Assembly (NCBI RefSeq): GCF_009870125.1
Contig: NC_046681.1
Location: forward strand, 3,038,001-3,102,000
Reading direction: 5' to 3'
DNA from: Drosophila pseudoobscura
Taxonomy: Eukaryota; Arthropoda; Insecta; Diptera; Drosophilidae
Length of the DNA stretch: 64,000 nucleotides
The translations under genes and the position numbers were made by a program. Positions 43,666-57,200 of the stretch are shown in pieces; the stretch's first letter is position 1; each line of letters begins with the position of its first letter. Below the pieces are notes generated by a model, which saw only the letters and a program-made list of their open reading frames with translations, searched no databases and had not been told where the DNA came from.

Positions 43666-45296
43666 TCGTTTTAGGTCAAGCAGTGGACGTGGCGCCACCA
43701 ATCAAATTTTACATGGTTTAGAAGTAAGATAATAGATGTCGCGTTTGCTCCGTAGCGCCATTTAAGTTCATTTGTGTAGGCTTCGAACTAAAAGAAAACT
43801 GAGCTCTCGATTATCGATTCACCGCTAAGAACATTGGAATGAAAAAAAGTTGACTTCTTATATTTTTTAATTTTTACCAGCATCTTTGTATTCTTGGTGC
43901 TATTTTTCAGCTGGCTTGTCAGTTTTAATTGTCTGGCCTTAAAGACACATATTTTGGTATCCCATCGTTAAGAGTAGCACAAAATTTGTATTCCTTTCGA
44001 AAGCTGTATAATCTGGACGTTGATATGCAATGCATCTTTCAAGTGGCGATGCAATTAGGTGCAGCAAGATAAAGTGGACCGTGTGACACCAGCAGGAGGC
44101 TGTTACTCGCAGATACCTTGCAAATCACAATACATAATACATACCTCAGAAAATATAGAAACATTTTTTCACTTCACAATCTGCGTAGCGTAGCTAAAAG
44201 TTTTTGAATGAAAAATCAAAAAAAAAAAAACTAAACTTAAATCGCTTGGAAAAATTCTAAGTAGATTCCGCCAAAAAGGTTTTGAAATTCCGCATTTCAC
44301 AATTCGAACAAAATTGTTCGATAAACTATAATTAAACTCGATAATTAACAAATTTTGTGTCTTTATTCTTATGTGTCAAATAGTAATTTATTTCATCGCA
44401 TTCGTTTTATCATTTGTTTTACGTAGTTGCTTTTTTACTGACATTTCTATTCTGTTGAAATATTTTTCGTTTTTGGGTTTAGATATAAATACGACATCAC
44501 GTTTTCGTAATTGATATTTCTCCTATGCAATTTTGTTGTATTCCTATATAAAGCAATAAATAACTTGTTTTGGGCTCGAATCTTACATACGTATGCATAT
44601 TTCGCTCTACTACCCTACTCCGCATTTGTTTGACGCTATCGCTATACAGACTTAATTTAATTTAAAATTCAGTTTTAGAGTTCATTCACTATACACAAAT
44701 ATACATTATTTACAATTAAATATCAGGGCTACAATGGTAAATGATAGAGCGGCTTTCCAAGATGTGATGTAATCAATTAAGCTTTAAGGTAAGTACCAAT
44801 ACGTATTCTGTGTTCAGTTCACCGATCCGATGCCGATGACCAAGTAAAGAAAATGAATTATTTTGAGCAAATTTTGTAAGGGTTTTGTTTATCTAAAATA
44901 AACAAATAAGGCTGTAAGGGTTATGCCATGTGGGGGCGACTCGGACCCCATCAACAGATGTCCTGCCTACCCAAAAAGTTGAGAGATGCTTCTTGCTTTT
45001 GTTAATTTTAGAACTATGTAATTGATATTTATGTTTCGCTCTTGATCAGGATCTGTATGCCGATCACGAATCGGAATATAAAGACGCACCCAAATGGCAT
45101 TAACTTGAAATCTACAATCTTAACTCAGCCGCGTTGCCACATCTCCTGACTCACTCCCGTTAACCGATTAGCTTCGCTGTCGCTGTTACTGAGAGCTTTC
45201 AACATGGCGCTGCTACAGCTTCTGTTGTTGTTGCTGGGCAGAGAGAAGAAGATTGCGGGACTGCATCTCAAAATAACGCAAAAGCAGATTTGAGTA
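43666..45296 (-). other. Lim3 copy 2 3' UTR and downstream DNA
   Basis: AT-rich, matching 34491-36180 in inverted orientation. The polyadenylation-type TTTATT (AATAAA on the minus strand) at about 44362 corresponds to the one in copy 1. No other gene. Confidence 0.5.
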
Positions 45297-46917
45297 TCAG
45301 TAATGTACGCTTGGCGTTCCGGGGTTTGCGTTGGTGACATTCGCACTGGCTCCAGCACTGCCGCTGCCCCCGTTGTTGTTGCTGTTGCTGGTGTTGTTGT
45401 TGTTGCTGGTGTTGTTGGTACTGGCCGAGTCGCCCAGCCACGAATCGGGACTCGGCGGAAAGTCAGGATAGCCCTGTTCGGGGCTCGAGTCGTTGCTCAG
45501 GTCAGAGACGTTGTTGCTACTGTGCAGGCGGTGATGTGACTTGCTGGTGTGCAGAGTAGAGCCCGTCGCATGATCTGAGCCGGGATTCGGAAAACAGACG
45601 TTAGACACAGACTGGGGACTCCTCTCTTTTCTGTTTTCGTAGAGAAAGCACGCGAGCCACTCACCTATATTGGTGTACACAATATTGTCTGGATAGGAGC
45701 CAAACGTATGGCTCTGGCCGACTGGCGGCGGCGAGCGACTGCTCGGCGGGTACTGTGACGGACTAGAGCTCCCATGCATGTAGGAGCCACGTATGCTGTG
45801 CGGTGAGGCGCCCTCATCCAGGCCCAAATTGACGGTGCTGTAGCTGTCGTTGCTTAGATCTGTTCCGAGGACACGGCCAATGATACCAATGACTTATTCT
45901 GCTATCAGGCAGAGGACAAACTTACCATGATGACTGAAGCTGTCATAGTCGACCTTTAGTTCATCCTTGTCGAGGAATTTGTCAGTGCGTGGCGAACAGT
46001 TCCCCTTCATGGAGCGGAAGTACTGACTCCATCGGGTGCGTCCCGCATCCTTTTTCAGTCGCTTCTCCTTGGCCCGCCTGTAATGTTGTTAGAAAATGCA
46101 ACTAAGGTTAGTGCCGTTACCACTTAAGACAGATATCTGACAGATAGACACCTACCTGTTTTGGAACCAGACCTGGACCACCCGCATATCTAGGCCCGTG
46201 TCCTGCGACAGCTGCTCCCGAACGTGTCGGGCGGGCTTGGGGCTGTTGTTGTAGGCGGTCTTCAGGGTCTCCAGCTGCTTGGCGGTGATTGTGGTGCGGG
46301 GACGCTTGTTCGGCTGATCGCCGTCCAGAGAGCCATCCAGGTAGAGACCTGCAATTTATCCAAGAATCAAATCTAGCCATTGCCTTTTGCCAAGGACCTC
46401 TCACGTCACGCACCCTTTGCCTTGGCCTCCTCGTAATCGCGCTTGCAGATGAGCTTGCGGTCCTCCATCAGATAGAATTCGTCGCCCGTGTTGAGAGTGC
46501 GGGAGCACATCGCGCACAGGAAGCACTGCAGATGATAGACGTGGTCCTGGGCCCGGCGCACCACCTGCGTTGGCGGTATGCCCATATCACAAGCGGAACA
46601 CTTTGTACCGTACCGTCTGTTCGACCCAAACATTGGCAATGGGGCAAGGGGAGATTTTTCATTAAACCGGCGACGCTTCAACTAGGGGGTGTCCCTTCAG
46701 CCCCTCCAGCCACTCCGGCTGGCATTAGAGAAATTTACTTACTTGAAAAAGTCCTCCTTGCAGAAAAGTTGACCGTTGCGGGCGAAGCACTTGTCGTTGA
46801 GTTGGCCGTGGCACTCGCTGCACTGGAGGCACTTGGCGTGCCACGTCCGCTCCAGCACCTTCAGGATGAATCGGTCCAAGATCAGTTCGTGGCAGCCGCC
46901 GCACTTTGGTATCGTGG
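45297..46917 (-). CDS. Lim3: Lim3 LIM-homeodomain exons, copy 2 (likely the main gene)
   Basis: Six exons on the minus strand (46917-46743, 46616-46414, 46348-46156, 46077-45926, 45859-45665, 45574-45297) with lengths 175, 203, 193, 152, 195 and 278, the same as copy 1. They encode both LIM domains, the homeodomain and the LHX3/4-type C-terminus without interruption. As in copy 1, the first of these exons starts at a splice acceptor with a split alanine codon, so a 5' exon must lie at higher coordinates. Upstream there are 17 kb of gene-free, repeat-rich DNA, which suits the long first intron and regulatory region known for Lim3. This copy is therefore the better candidate for the normally expressed gene. 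Sequence difference from copy 1 is slight, so both proteins would be functionally equal over this part. Confidence 0.88.
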
Positions 46918-49900
46918 CTGTGAGGAAATCTTTTGTTAGTGGCTTTCGTTTAGGCCAATCGTTGAGGCGATTGGTTGTGGGGCTAAACGTTCTAAATTTT
47001 CTGATCGGTTTAAGATTACCCATTTGTTTATATATTTGTGCGTTTTTTTACTCTTCTCAGTCCAATATTCATTAGGCAACAAATATTGTAATTGAGCAAT
47101 TTGATTCAAATTTGATTTTTCTTTTGTCGTCTATTTGAAAAGTGCCTATTCTAAAAAGGTAATCAAATACAAAGCAACCGATGCAATCTTACGTTTTCAA
47201 TTCAAGATGACATTTTCTCTCTGACGCAAACATTTCAGGGAAAGTATACAACTCTTAAGATCTTAAGATCAAAGCCGAAACCAATCAAATCCAATCCAAT
47301 CCCATAAAATAATACATGTGGAAAATATTTCCAATTTCTAGGACATATCATATCTAAGAAAGCCAACCTTCCCGATTATTTTGGAATCTACGAGTATACA
47401 TATGGAAGAACGCTATGCTTATCTATGGATAAACAGAAGTTAGTTGGGAATACGAATTGCAACATGCACGTGCCACATGTCTAGACTACGTGGCTTTAGT
47501 TTAGCAGCTGGGTGGCACTCTTTGAATACCGGCTATAAAAATATGATTATGCTAATCGCATTGCGAGCTATTGGGGGAGCACTGAAGCGCTGGATCTCCG
47601 TAGCGGCCTGGGTTTTTCGTATAAATAAATATATGATATTTTCAGAGAAACCTACAAAATAAAATTATGGTAAGAGTAACAGCTAAGCTTACTCAGCCAA
47701 GGCCCGGAAAGTTCTTCTAGGCTTGTTATTCAGCTCAGAGATATGTATATCCGAGCTACGCCAAATCCAACTTACACAGTAAGAATTCTGGCAATTGACT
47801 CAAATTAATCGGCGGTACGCGATCATCACATTTTCCATTGGACAGAAAGTCACTTTTGAACATCATTAACTTCAGAAGTTCCATGCTGTTGAAGGGTGAG
47901 CTGGGTCTGGGCTCTCCTCCTTCTCCTTCTCGTACTCCGTTTCGCTGTTATCTATATCGTTAATTTATTTCCTTCATCTACACTTTCACTATCGCAGGCA
48001 CACACTTCCACATTTAATATTCGGCGATTCTCCTACATTTCGCGCTTCCGACGGCGTTGCGATTCAAAATTTGAGGCAGTGGTTCCCCTGGATTTCGGAT
48101 TTCGAATTTCGAATTTCGGATTTCGTATTTTATTTTTTATTGTTTGGTGTTTCGTGTACCGTTAACAGTTAACCGTTATCACAGTCTTTTACAGTTGGCT
48201 CTGCGATGCACGAATTGCGACGCGAGCAACCGATCTCCTTGTGGCAAGTGCGGCAGGCAACGTCGACGCTTGGAAAGTAACTGACGACGAGGCACGCAGA
48301 AAAAGAGGCAGAAACGGGGCTGCTGACATAATCACAGCCAGAACAGAGCGGAGCAGAACCCAACCCAACCCAACCCAACCCAACAATACCAAAACCCAAC
48401 CCTTAGGAATCGGACTCTTGGGCCACTGTGTCCTCTTTGGTTTCTGTTGCTTTTGTGATATCTCGGTTGTGCCAGTTTTCCAGCTTTCCAGTTTTCCAGC
48501 TTGGCCTTTTATGCTGCCTCTTTTTCTGCCCCGAACAATTGAGTTTGGGTTGGTCGCCCAACAACAGCAATAGCGGCGGGGAAATTGCATTGTAACACTT
48601 TGCTATTCCAAATTTCTCTGTGTGTGTGTTTGTGTGAGTGAGTTTTTCTTTTCAGTTTTTATGTATTTGTGCCTGGGATTGGTTGTTTTGTGTGCGTCGA
48701 CGTCGTGACCGCCGTCGCTTGCAGTTTTCGGGGAGTGGTCTCAAAAAGCTCTTTTCAGCTTGGCTTTTTTCACCCTCCCCCTTCCACATTCGGTCTCTCT
48801 CAGTCTCCCTCTCTCCTTCTCTCTCTCTCTCTCTCTCCCTCTCTCTCTCTCCCTCTCTCTTTCTGTATGTGTGCTTCTATTTCGCTCTGTCTTCCCTTGT
48901 TGAGTGCGCTGGCGAATTCGGATGTGTGCTCTAAAAATAAATACATACTTCTCCATACATACATACATACATATGTACTTTGTCTGTGCAACACAGCGCT
49001 GCAGTTGCCATTCTCCTTTTTTATTTTCCCTCTTCTTCGTCCTTATATTTCAGTTCTGTGTGCACTTGGCTGCCATTGCTTATTGTTGCTGTTGCTGTTG
49101 CACTGTTGCACTGTTGGTTGCTTCCTTGTGCCGAGTCATTGTTTCGTAACTGTACGGCTAAAAACCTGACCTTAAAGGCGTTAAATTGTTGACTCTAACT
49201 GACTGCCCGACCGGCTGATCGAGGGGCCAGAGCGACGTCTGCGCACAGAAAATTATTTCAATTGCAACTGACAAGTCTTTCCGCTCTCCGCTGTCCGCTG
49301 TCCGCTCTCCACTCGTAGCTCTTTGCTCGCTCTCTCTACGCCCTCTAACAGGCAAGACGCTGTATTACACCTGTCTACATGTGCAAGGTACAAAATGCCC
49401 GTATTCGCGCATTGAAACATCGAATCCGATATTCGGACTTTGGCCGGCTATAAGGACCTCTGTTTAATTTGACTTGACAGATTGGCAGATGGGCAGGAAA
49501 GCTTCACCTTATTTTTGTCGGCTTTTTAAAGGTTTTCGTGGTCTATCCGTGGTCTGTCTGTCCGTCAATACTGAACAGTCTGAAAACATACCAAAGACTA
49601 CTCCCAGTGAACATCTCTCACAACACTCGAAAATTTTATATGGTATTTACAATCTGATTGATTTAGCTTTAAGTCCGTTCCTTTTTTCCTTTAAATTTAG
49701 TATAAAATTGAGTGCCTAAATAGCGAAGCACAACTGCAGACTTTTATCTAAAGTGAAACACACATTATCACTTCAGAATGTGGTTTTGTTAAGGAAATAA
49801 TTGTTGCTTTTTATGGATCAGACCGACGTTAAATACTTAAAATGCACATATGTATGTACATGCGAGTACATAGCCTTAAATATTTAGATACTACCCAGTT

Positions 49901-50978
49901 TTTCTCGGCTAAATACTTAGAGACTTGACCAACTTGTACATACATATGTACACTTTAAACATATTTTTCATTGCGGTCGATTTATGTAATAAACCAAATT
50001 AATATGTATGTATATCCAGTTCAGGCTAATCAACGCTAAATGACTGCTTTGATCTCTATACTGCATCGATTATTTATTAAATTATGAATTATTATATTAA
50101 GACTAATATGCCTAAACCTGTCAATTGTTATTGCATACTTAAGGGGCTAATGGTGGCTGTGAAGGTGGAGCCACCTGATCCCTTACAAAGATCAATGAGC
50201 AGACCCTACAGAAACAGTTTCCATTACCTGGAGACATTCCTTAAAATACATATGTACGTGTGGCACGGCCACAAGATTATGGACATTCATTAAAATACAG
50301 TTTGTCAGCATGTAAATCTGGACCTCGGAGAATACTGACGCACAAAACCGATCGAAATCCGACTTTAAACTTAAGACGGATTGGGTGGAATAAAATTATG
50401 AGTACGCTATTTATAGTCTACATCTCGGGGTATTTTCAACGAAATTCATCAAAAGAAACGTTAATTTTCGGGCATACATTTTAATTGTCGTCTCCATCGA
50501 CTTAATCTGCAATGGGCCCAAAGGAAAAAACGAAGAAAAAGGATAGACCTGAAAAGAGGAATTTTTGAATGGCTGCCGTAGGTAAAATGGCGGATTCGCA
50601 ATCGAAGGCAAATTGAGCGATTCGAAACGCACACAAGCACGAAAGCACACTTGTGTACTTTTATGTGTACTTGTATGTCGGGGAGCAGGACAACGGGACA
50701 ACAGGACATAGCTGGGGGTGGATGGGGCTTAAATATGCTGGCAACCGGCAAAGCGCAGCCAAAGCTGGAATTACGTTTCGTTGATTCAAAAACCGACCAT
50801 TCTTGCGTAACCATGCCACCACCATGCTGGGTATAAGGAGAGGACTCGCATCAAGTATACAGAGACATAGTGTTCAAAAATTCATATGGCCAAAAACGTG
50901 GAGCGTCCGTGCGACCAGAGTCGACGCACGCACAGTCCGAGCTTGTGGCATAATCGGAGGCGAAACACCAAATACTCA
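46918..50978. other. Upstream/first-intron region of Lim3 copy 2, part 1
   Basis: No supported gene. The Lim3 arm ends at about 47295. Beyond it lie AT-rich DNA, an ACCCA tandem tract at 48358-48385, a long CT-rich tract near 48795-48862, and CATA repeats near 48955-48972. The ORFs seen are low-complexity by-products of these tracts. Confidence 0.4.
48795..48862. repeat. (CT)n-rich tract
   Basis: Almost pure pyrimidine on the plus strand (GA repeats on the minus strand), about 68 bases. GAGA repeats are binding sites for GAGA factor and CLAMP at Drosophila promoters and Polycomb elements. Presence is certain; function is inference. Confidence 0.85.
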
Positions 50979-51074
50979 TCAAGTATGAGGCAGGAGGGGC
51001 AGCCGCAGCAGCAGCAGCATGACCAGGAGTAGGCTGGTGCCCTGCACCACCCACACACTTTCCACAACAGCCAT
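50979..51074 (-). other. 31-codon signal-peptide-like small ORF
   Basis: ATG at 51074 opens a 31-codon frame reading MAVVESVWVVQGTSLLLVML and then Leu/Pro-rich to a stop. It has the shape of a signal peptide, but the leucines come from a CAG/CTG repeat, so it may be accidental. No splice donor or downstream exon is evident. Confidence 0.15.
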
Positions 51075-54000
51075 GAAGGTGATGCTTTGGGGGTGGCGGA
51101 CACGCCCTGCAAAATGGCTCGCCTGCAGCAGAAGCAGCGACAGCAGCAGCAACCTCCAATGCTCCCTGTTCTGGCCTGACCGTGTGTCTTTCCTTGCCGC
51201 TGGTGCAAAGTCCTTGTGTCAAATCCACTTGGGCCTTAGACTGTCATGCGGCGTTGTCGCTCCGACTTGAAAGCGTTGCCACCGGTCCACTCGGTGCTGC
51301 TGCTTTTAAGCGTACACTTTCACATTGTTCGCTTCTTCGCTTTTCGCTTTTTGTTTTATATTTCTTCTTCGTTTATTTTGTGCTTATACCCTTTCTAATG
51401 CCATTTTATGCTGACCAAAAGGCTTCCAACGAGAAGAAGTACATATATCTATGTAATTATTATTGAACTGCATCTGCCGTTGTTATAGACATGGCCGTCT
51501 GCCCGTCCCATTTTGTTTGCGAAGAGGCTTCGATAGTGGAATCGTTGAACCCTCGATATAGATAGAAATGTATAGAAATTATTAAAACATGATCAGATAT
51601 GGATTTGCATTTGGCGATATGCAAGCCTCTTAAATTCAGTGGGCTTCCCTTAATATCTACGAGTATACCTTAAATATAACTTGGCAAACAGCGTTTCCTA
51701 ACCCCTCCGCGGTGCTCTTGAGAATATAATTAGCTTCGCCCTGATCGACTCGTGGCCACAATTTATTTTGGTCATTGCTGACATCTGCTTGGATCGGATC
51801 GCTTTATAGTAATTAGATTGACAACTTAATTGAGCTCCCTCCGCGGCAGTCAGAACCACCAATTGCAGCTCGACAACCAACAACTCCAACAGCAAATGTC
51901 CATAATCAACGTGTACTGTACAACGCGGTATGTACGTCTACATAGCTCCACCTATTCCATTAGACCCCGCGCATAGTCAAACAAAAGACCCATTTAGATA
52001 AACAGTCCGCCGCTCAAAGTCAGAATCATAATGGAAGTGGAAGTGGAAGTGGAAGGACGAGCGGGTCGGTTTGAGGTTGAGCTTTAGGTTGAGGTTGGGC
52101 ACTATTTATATGCCCCAGAAGCCCCTTCTTCCATCAGCCCGCAAAGTGACCAACTAAAAGTTATTACGCAATGCCCGATGCACTCCGAAAGGGGTAAAAC
52201 CAAGCGAACGGGACCAGAAGCGATAGATATCGCCCAGGCTGGACGAACCCCGTACACGGACCTCCCCTCTTCTTCACCTCACCTCACCTCACCTCACCGA
52301 AGTCGTAGAGCAAAATGCGCGATAAAATATTGAAAGCACTCCAAAAGCATTAATAAAACGTCATCTTGCCGTGGGTTGGGTAAGTGGGCACACGTGAACC
52401 TTACACCTCCGCCATGGCCCGGCCGGAACAGCCAAACCGTACCACGGCCACACTAGGACGGAATAGACCCGACCACTCCATTCCCTGCCAGCTGTGCCCT
52501 CATCGCGTGCGTGCCAGTCGTTTGGCTACGGCGCACGCATCCATTAGGATTCAAATTGTTCGCCGTCGCGTCCGCCGACGCCGTTTTTTATGCGCTGCCT
52601 TTTTGACTTGACATTTTACTCCACTTTTTTAAATACTCTTCCTCTCGGGGTGTTTCCTATGGGATTAAGTATTCCTCCAATGCTGTCACTGCAATCTTGT
52701 GCAGATTTCTGAACTCCTCAGAGCAGCGCACTTAAGCTCGTGAGACTCTGGCCTTTTAAAGGATAACGATCAAATTCCAAGCCGATACGTTCAGATAAGT
52801 CTATAAACAGTTGCGCCACATGAGCTCCGTTTCCCGTAGGGTATGCACCCTCGGTGCTCTTGGCCTGGCACTGTGGCGGCCCGAGTCCATTGCACGCGTC
52901 GTCACTTTACTTTGCATGCGGAAAGCGCGGTGCCATCTGCACGAACAGGCCGATTGGAAGGGCCTGCGCTGCCCAGCACGAACGAGGCCGCATATTATCT
53001 AATTAGAAGCCACTTGAAGATCAACATTATTGTAGAAAACAAAAAGTTTCGCCATTTGGGGGCAACCAAATACGAAAACTGACATTCGCTCTTGGTGGGG
53101 GAGTGTTTAGGGGATGGGATGAGAGTGGGACGTGGGTCTGTCTGAGGATTCTGCAGAGACGAGTGGCGGCTGATTGTTTTCCACAGATGGGCTTAGGGAT
53201 ACAAGCCGGGAAAGTATTTTGAAAATTCTTCTTTCTGTAGGGAAAGTTGAGAAAACTTCTGGAAAAGAAACGATATTTAACTGCGAGTTTAGCATTTTAT
53301 TGCGTGAGTAATTAGCTCAAAGAGAAAAGCATTTGGAGGTCATTTAAATGGCTAAAGTGAGCATTATTAAGTTCTACAAATGTGTGGTCCTAATAATTTA
53401 ATCCAAGTAGTAAAGAAACATTATCCTTGATATGTTTTCTGGCCAGAAGATTTGAGTAAAAATCAATTTGCCTGGGGAGACTTTTCCTTTTGCTGCCAAG
53501 GGGAGAACTATTTATCATAAGGCTGCAACGGTGTCCAGGACAAAGAAGAGGGTCGGGTCCCGCCCGCCTAGTAACGCCCCGCTTTAGCCGCTCTGCCGCT
53601 CGGCAGCGCATCTGTTCCAAAGCATTTATCAAAATGTCAATGCAGCACTTAACCAAATCCATTAAGTAACTTCGCTTTAGCCTCCGCTTCGCACTCACTC
53701 AGTCAGTCAGTCATCCAGTCAGTCAGTCATCCAGTCCTCCAGTCCTCCAGTCCTGCAGTCATCCAGTCAGTTTGTCATTCATCTATTCATTGGCCATAAA
53801 AAGCGCGCAAAGGCAAGGCAAGGCAAGGCTGCCCGTCCATTGTGTCCTCCCACACCACCCTGTTTGGCAGCGGGTAAATGCGTCCATTTAGCGGCAAACA
53901 AGCGACAGATCCGCTTGTAATCCTTTAAGTGTATGCAGCGCCAGCCATGGATACTGACGGATGTGGCTGGGGGCGGGCCAGAGGGCGGGGCACACGCACA

Positions 54001-57000
54001 CGCACACGCACACACTGGCACTCGCTCTCGCACAGACTCTGGTGACAGCAAGTGCAATAATTTGTTTGCAGTTTTCCCCGTTAAGTGCTCTATTTTGCAC
54101 AAATGGAAACATCACTAGCAGCGCAGCGCAGCGCAGCGCCATGGCCATGGAAGGAAAACACTCTTGTTCAAGGGTGTTGCCGGCTTCCCACTCCCACTCC
54201 CACTCCCAATCTGCCTCCTCCTCCCGCTGTGGTGGCTATTGTTGTTGTTGTTGTTGTTGCCCAAACGAAATCAATTCGACAAAGTTAAATAGAGACGGAA
54301 CTAAGGGTGGCGGCCCATGGACTCTCGGCGAAGTTGCCTCGGAGTCTGTGCTGCCTCATTGACAAAGTCAAGTCCTGAACGCGCAGGAACCGTGTGTAAG
54401 GGGTGCGCACAGTGGGCAGAATCGCGACAAAGAGGCTCAAAACGAAACGTTAAAAATTTATTCAATGAAAGTGATCCTTTATTTGTATTAATTTTCAATA
54501 CCTAGCAGTTCCGTTTCCTATTTAATATCGAAATGATACTGATTATATTGACTTCTTCATTTTAAGCCGATAAAAACAGGAATTCCCAATCAGGACTATA
54601 ACTTTCCACAACTGTCGACCACTTCAGTTTTATCTTGATGTGTTTATATATATATATATATATATCAGTTTTTCGTTATTGGATAAAAAGTATTACCACA
54701 ATTTGGCCAGATTGCAGACAACTGTGCATTCGGTCCAGGATACACAAATAGGAAAGGAATATCGCGAGGACTGAGCGCCCTCTTATAAGCTCTCGCCTAT
54801 GACAAAATCCCGCTGTTTGTTTTGAGAGACCAGACCCAGAGCCGCAATCCACAATTTACCAATACCAAAATATTCATTGCCGCGCTCTATTTAAGGACCC
54901 CAGGCCGAGTCACAGCGCGCTGTCAGGGTATTCGAGGGTTATCCTGGCACGCATTGATGACACACGAGCATTGTCGATAGAGTGCGGCGGCCAGGGCGGG
55001 CCCATTGTGTCTGGGCGGGTATGGCTTGGTATTCTAAGGGTACTTTGCTCTACATACCATACCGTTAATGTTAATGCTTTTAATGTAATAAAAACATTTG
55101 CAGCGTTTAAGGGGCGTATTGGGGGGTGGGGTAGAGGGTGGATAGTGGATAGTGGAGAGTTTGGTCCCTGCTCCTTTAGAGGACTTGTTTCGGTCTTGTT
55201 CCTCAGTGGTTGGTTCACTTGTTGCTGTCCTGTCAATGCTGGCTCGCTCATTTATGTCGCCTGTCACAGCGACGACGGGCGGGACCTACCTAGTAGCCCC
55301 CCTATGATTCGATGGAGCGCCTATGCCCACTGACCTCATGAATAATCCGCTTCGACTCCCTTCCCCTCGGTGCCAGTGCCGGTGCCGGTGCCGGTGGGCG
55401 CACCCTCCAGAGAGGTGAACTGGTTTCCTCGGCACTCCCCGCTTTTGGGTCGGGTGAAGACAGACAGCTAAGTTTATTGTGAAACTAAAATGGGCTCCGT
55501 ACAGGACGGCGAGTCCAGGGCCCTTAACCTTTTGAACCCCTACCCTGCAAGAGTGTACAATTTTGGTGAAAACAAAAACTTGCTACTTTTTATGGCGTAG
55601 CTTTTTGCTACAATATGTTGCTGATTATGCCGCTGGGATTAAGTGTCAGTCGGTCGGTCCGGGGCCGTCTACGTCTACCCAACTGCATAATGACCTTAAT
55701 CAATTTCCTTGCAACCCCCGTAGGAGGCACAGGCAGAGCAGAACAGAACAGAACAGAACAGAGAAGCGTTTTCAGCAGCGCTTCAACTGTTGAATGCGTC
55801 TGTCCGGGCCTGGACTGGGACTGTGAATGGGACTGGTAGGAAACACTTATGTAACTCCTCGGCTAGATGGCAGGAAGTCAGCTTAGCCATCGATATATTG
55901 AACTACGGCAAACACAGCAATAAAAAAAGACTTCAGACTCTGTGTAACCAGAGATGAGCAACGAGAGGCAAGGGAGGAGCCAAGCGAACAAGCCTCGACT
56001 CGCTAAGTGACCTGCCACGTCCCTGCCACGCGACCCTGTGTCAGTCCCAAACAACCCCTCTGCCAGTGGATGGTAATCGTCGTCATATGGAAATTCTAGC
56101 CGCGTGGAAACTCCGGGAAACGCGTGCGGCTTAGGCGCTTCTTAAGTTTCCGTTCAATTGCAGGGCTAAGTTTTCAGGTAGAGTACGGGTAGGAGTAGGA
56201 GGAGAAGTAGGTGGAGGAGTAGGCAGTAGAGGAACCAAAGGTGCGAGCCACGCACTTGACTTGTTAGCTGTTAGCCACGTTAAAAACGGCTCGCTTGTGC
56301 GGCACACGTGCCTGCAATTAGGGTTAAACAGTAACGCAACTCGATATGGAGCAGAAGCGACCCGGGCCAGGTCTCCTCCACACCTCCACTCCTCCACTCG
56401 TCCACTACCCCAATTCAGCCGTGTTAACACGAACCTCCATCCATCCAGCCGTGCCGCAGTGCGTGCGCCCCACGCTGTCTTAACCAGATAACTGCCCATC
56501 TCCAACGATGTCGACGAGGTTCATTTCCATTAACCGGCAAGAGGCGTTTAAGTTAACAGCAATGGCCTTCCCCTCCGCAGCTGGCCCATCCCCATCCCCA
56601 TCCCCATCACCCACACTGAACTCCCCTTCATTAGCGCGTGCCTCAGCCGACGCCGTGTTGCACTTTGGCTTTGCCACTTTTAGTGTTTCATAATTAAAAA
56701 TGTTGCCGGTGTCGTGTGGTCGCAGTCCTCTCCAGTTACCATTTGCCATTTGCCATTTACCATTTACCAGCTTCGAGCTACCGGCTCATGCAATATTAAG
56801 TCGTGGGGAAAACAGAATCCCCAAACACAGACACAGCCACGGACACGGACACGGACAAACGCCCAAGCTCAAGGAGGAGGCAAACCTATCTGCACCTGGG
56901 CCATTTTGTCGCCTGTTTTGTCGCCATTTGCCTCTTACGCCAAGGTGAAAGTCTTTTTGGGCACCTTTTAATGCGTTTGCTTTTAATTCCGGCCGTGAGC

Positions 57001-57200
57001 ACTTACGGCCTTGCCCCCTCAACCCCAGTCCCAACCCCTCAACCTCAACCTGCCCCGCAACCTCTAAGCATTCAAAGTAAGTGGCAACAAAGCGTTGCGA
57101 CATGTTTTCCTCCGGCCCTTCCACCGGGCTTTCAGCATGTTTTTTATTACGCCTATTATAATTTACTTTATGCATTCTATTCCCCCCTTAGCCGTTTGTC
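51075..57200. other. Gene-free, microsatellite-rich DNA (candidate Lim3 regulatory region), part 2
   Basis: No gene is supported. Many short tandem repeats occur: GGAAGT at 52030-52055, CTCAC at 52275-52298, CAGTC/CATC at 53698-53775, CACACG near 53993-54015, TGT near 54240-54258, TA at 54647-54666, GTGCCG near 55371-55397, AACAG near 55741-55760 and CCCCAT near 56588-56610. Many short ORFs follow from these and from GC-rich patches. This texture is common in Drosophila regulatory DNA and long introns. Confidence 0.4.
53698..53775 (+). repeat. CAGTC/CATCCAGTC tandem array
   Basis: About 15 imperfect tandem units of CAGT(C) mixed with CATCCAGTC and CTCCAGTC, ending at CAGTTTGTC. A variable-number array, likely polymorphic; non-coding. 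Confidence 0.85.

Larger units (their letters stand above)
43140..47295 (-). repeat. Lim3 inverted-repeat arm, copy 2
   Basis: Counterpart of 32500-36390. All six exon lengths are the same as in copy 1. Differences are single bases (for example Thr for Pro... Ala to Thr in SDHATGST) and small indels (10 extra bases before the third exon, about 13 near 44582). Confidence 0.9.

Noticed and set aside
50851-51228. Minus-strand open frame as the Lim3 first exon
   Set aside because: No ATG at its start, no suitable splice donor at its end, and I cannot match it to any LHX3/4 N-terminus.
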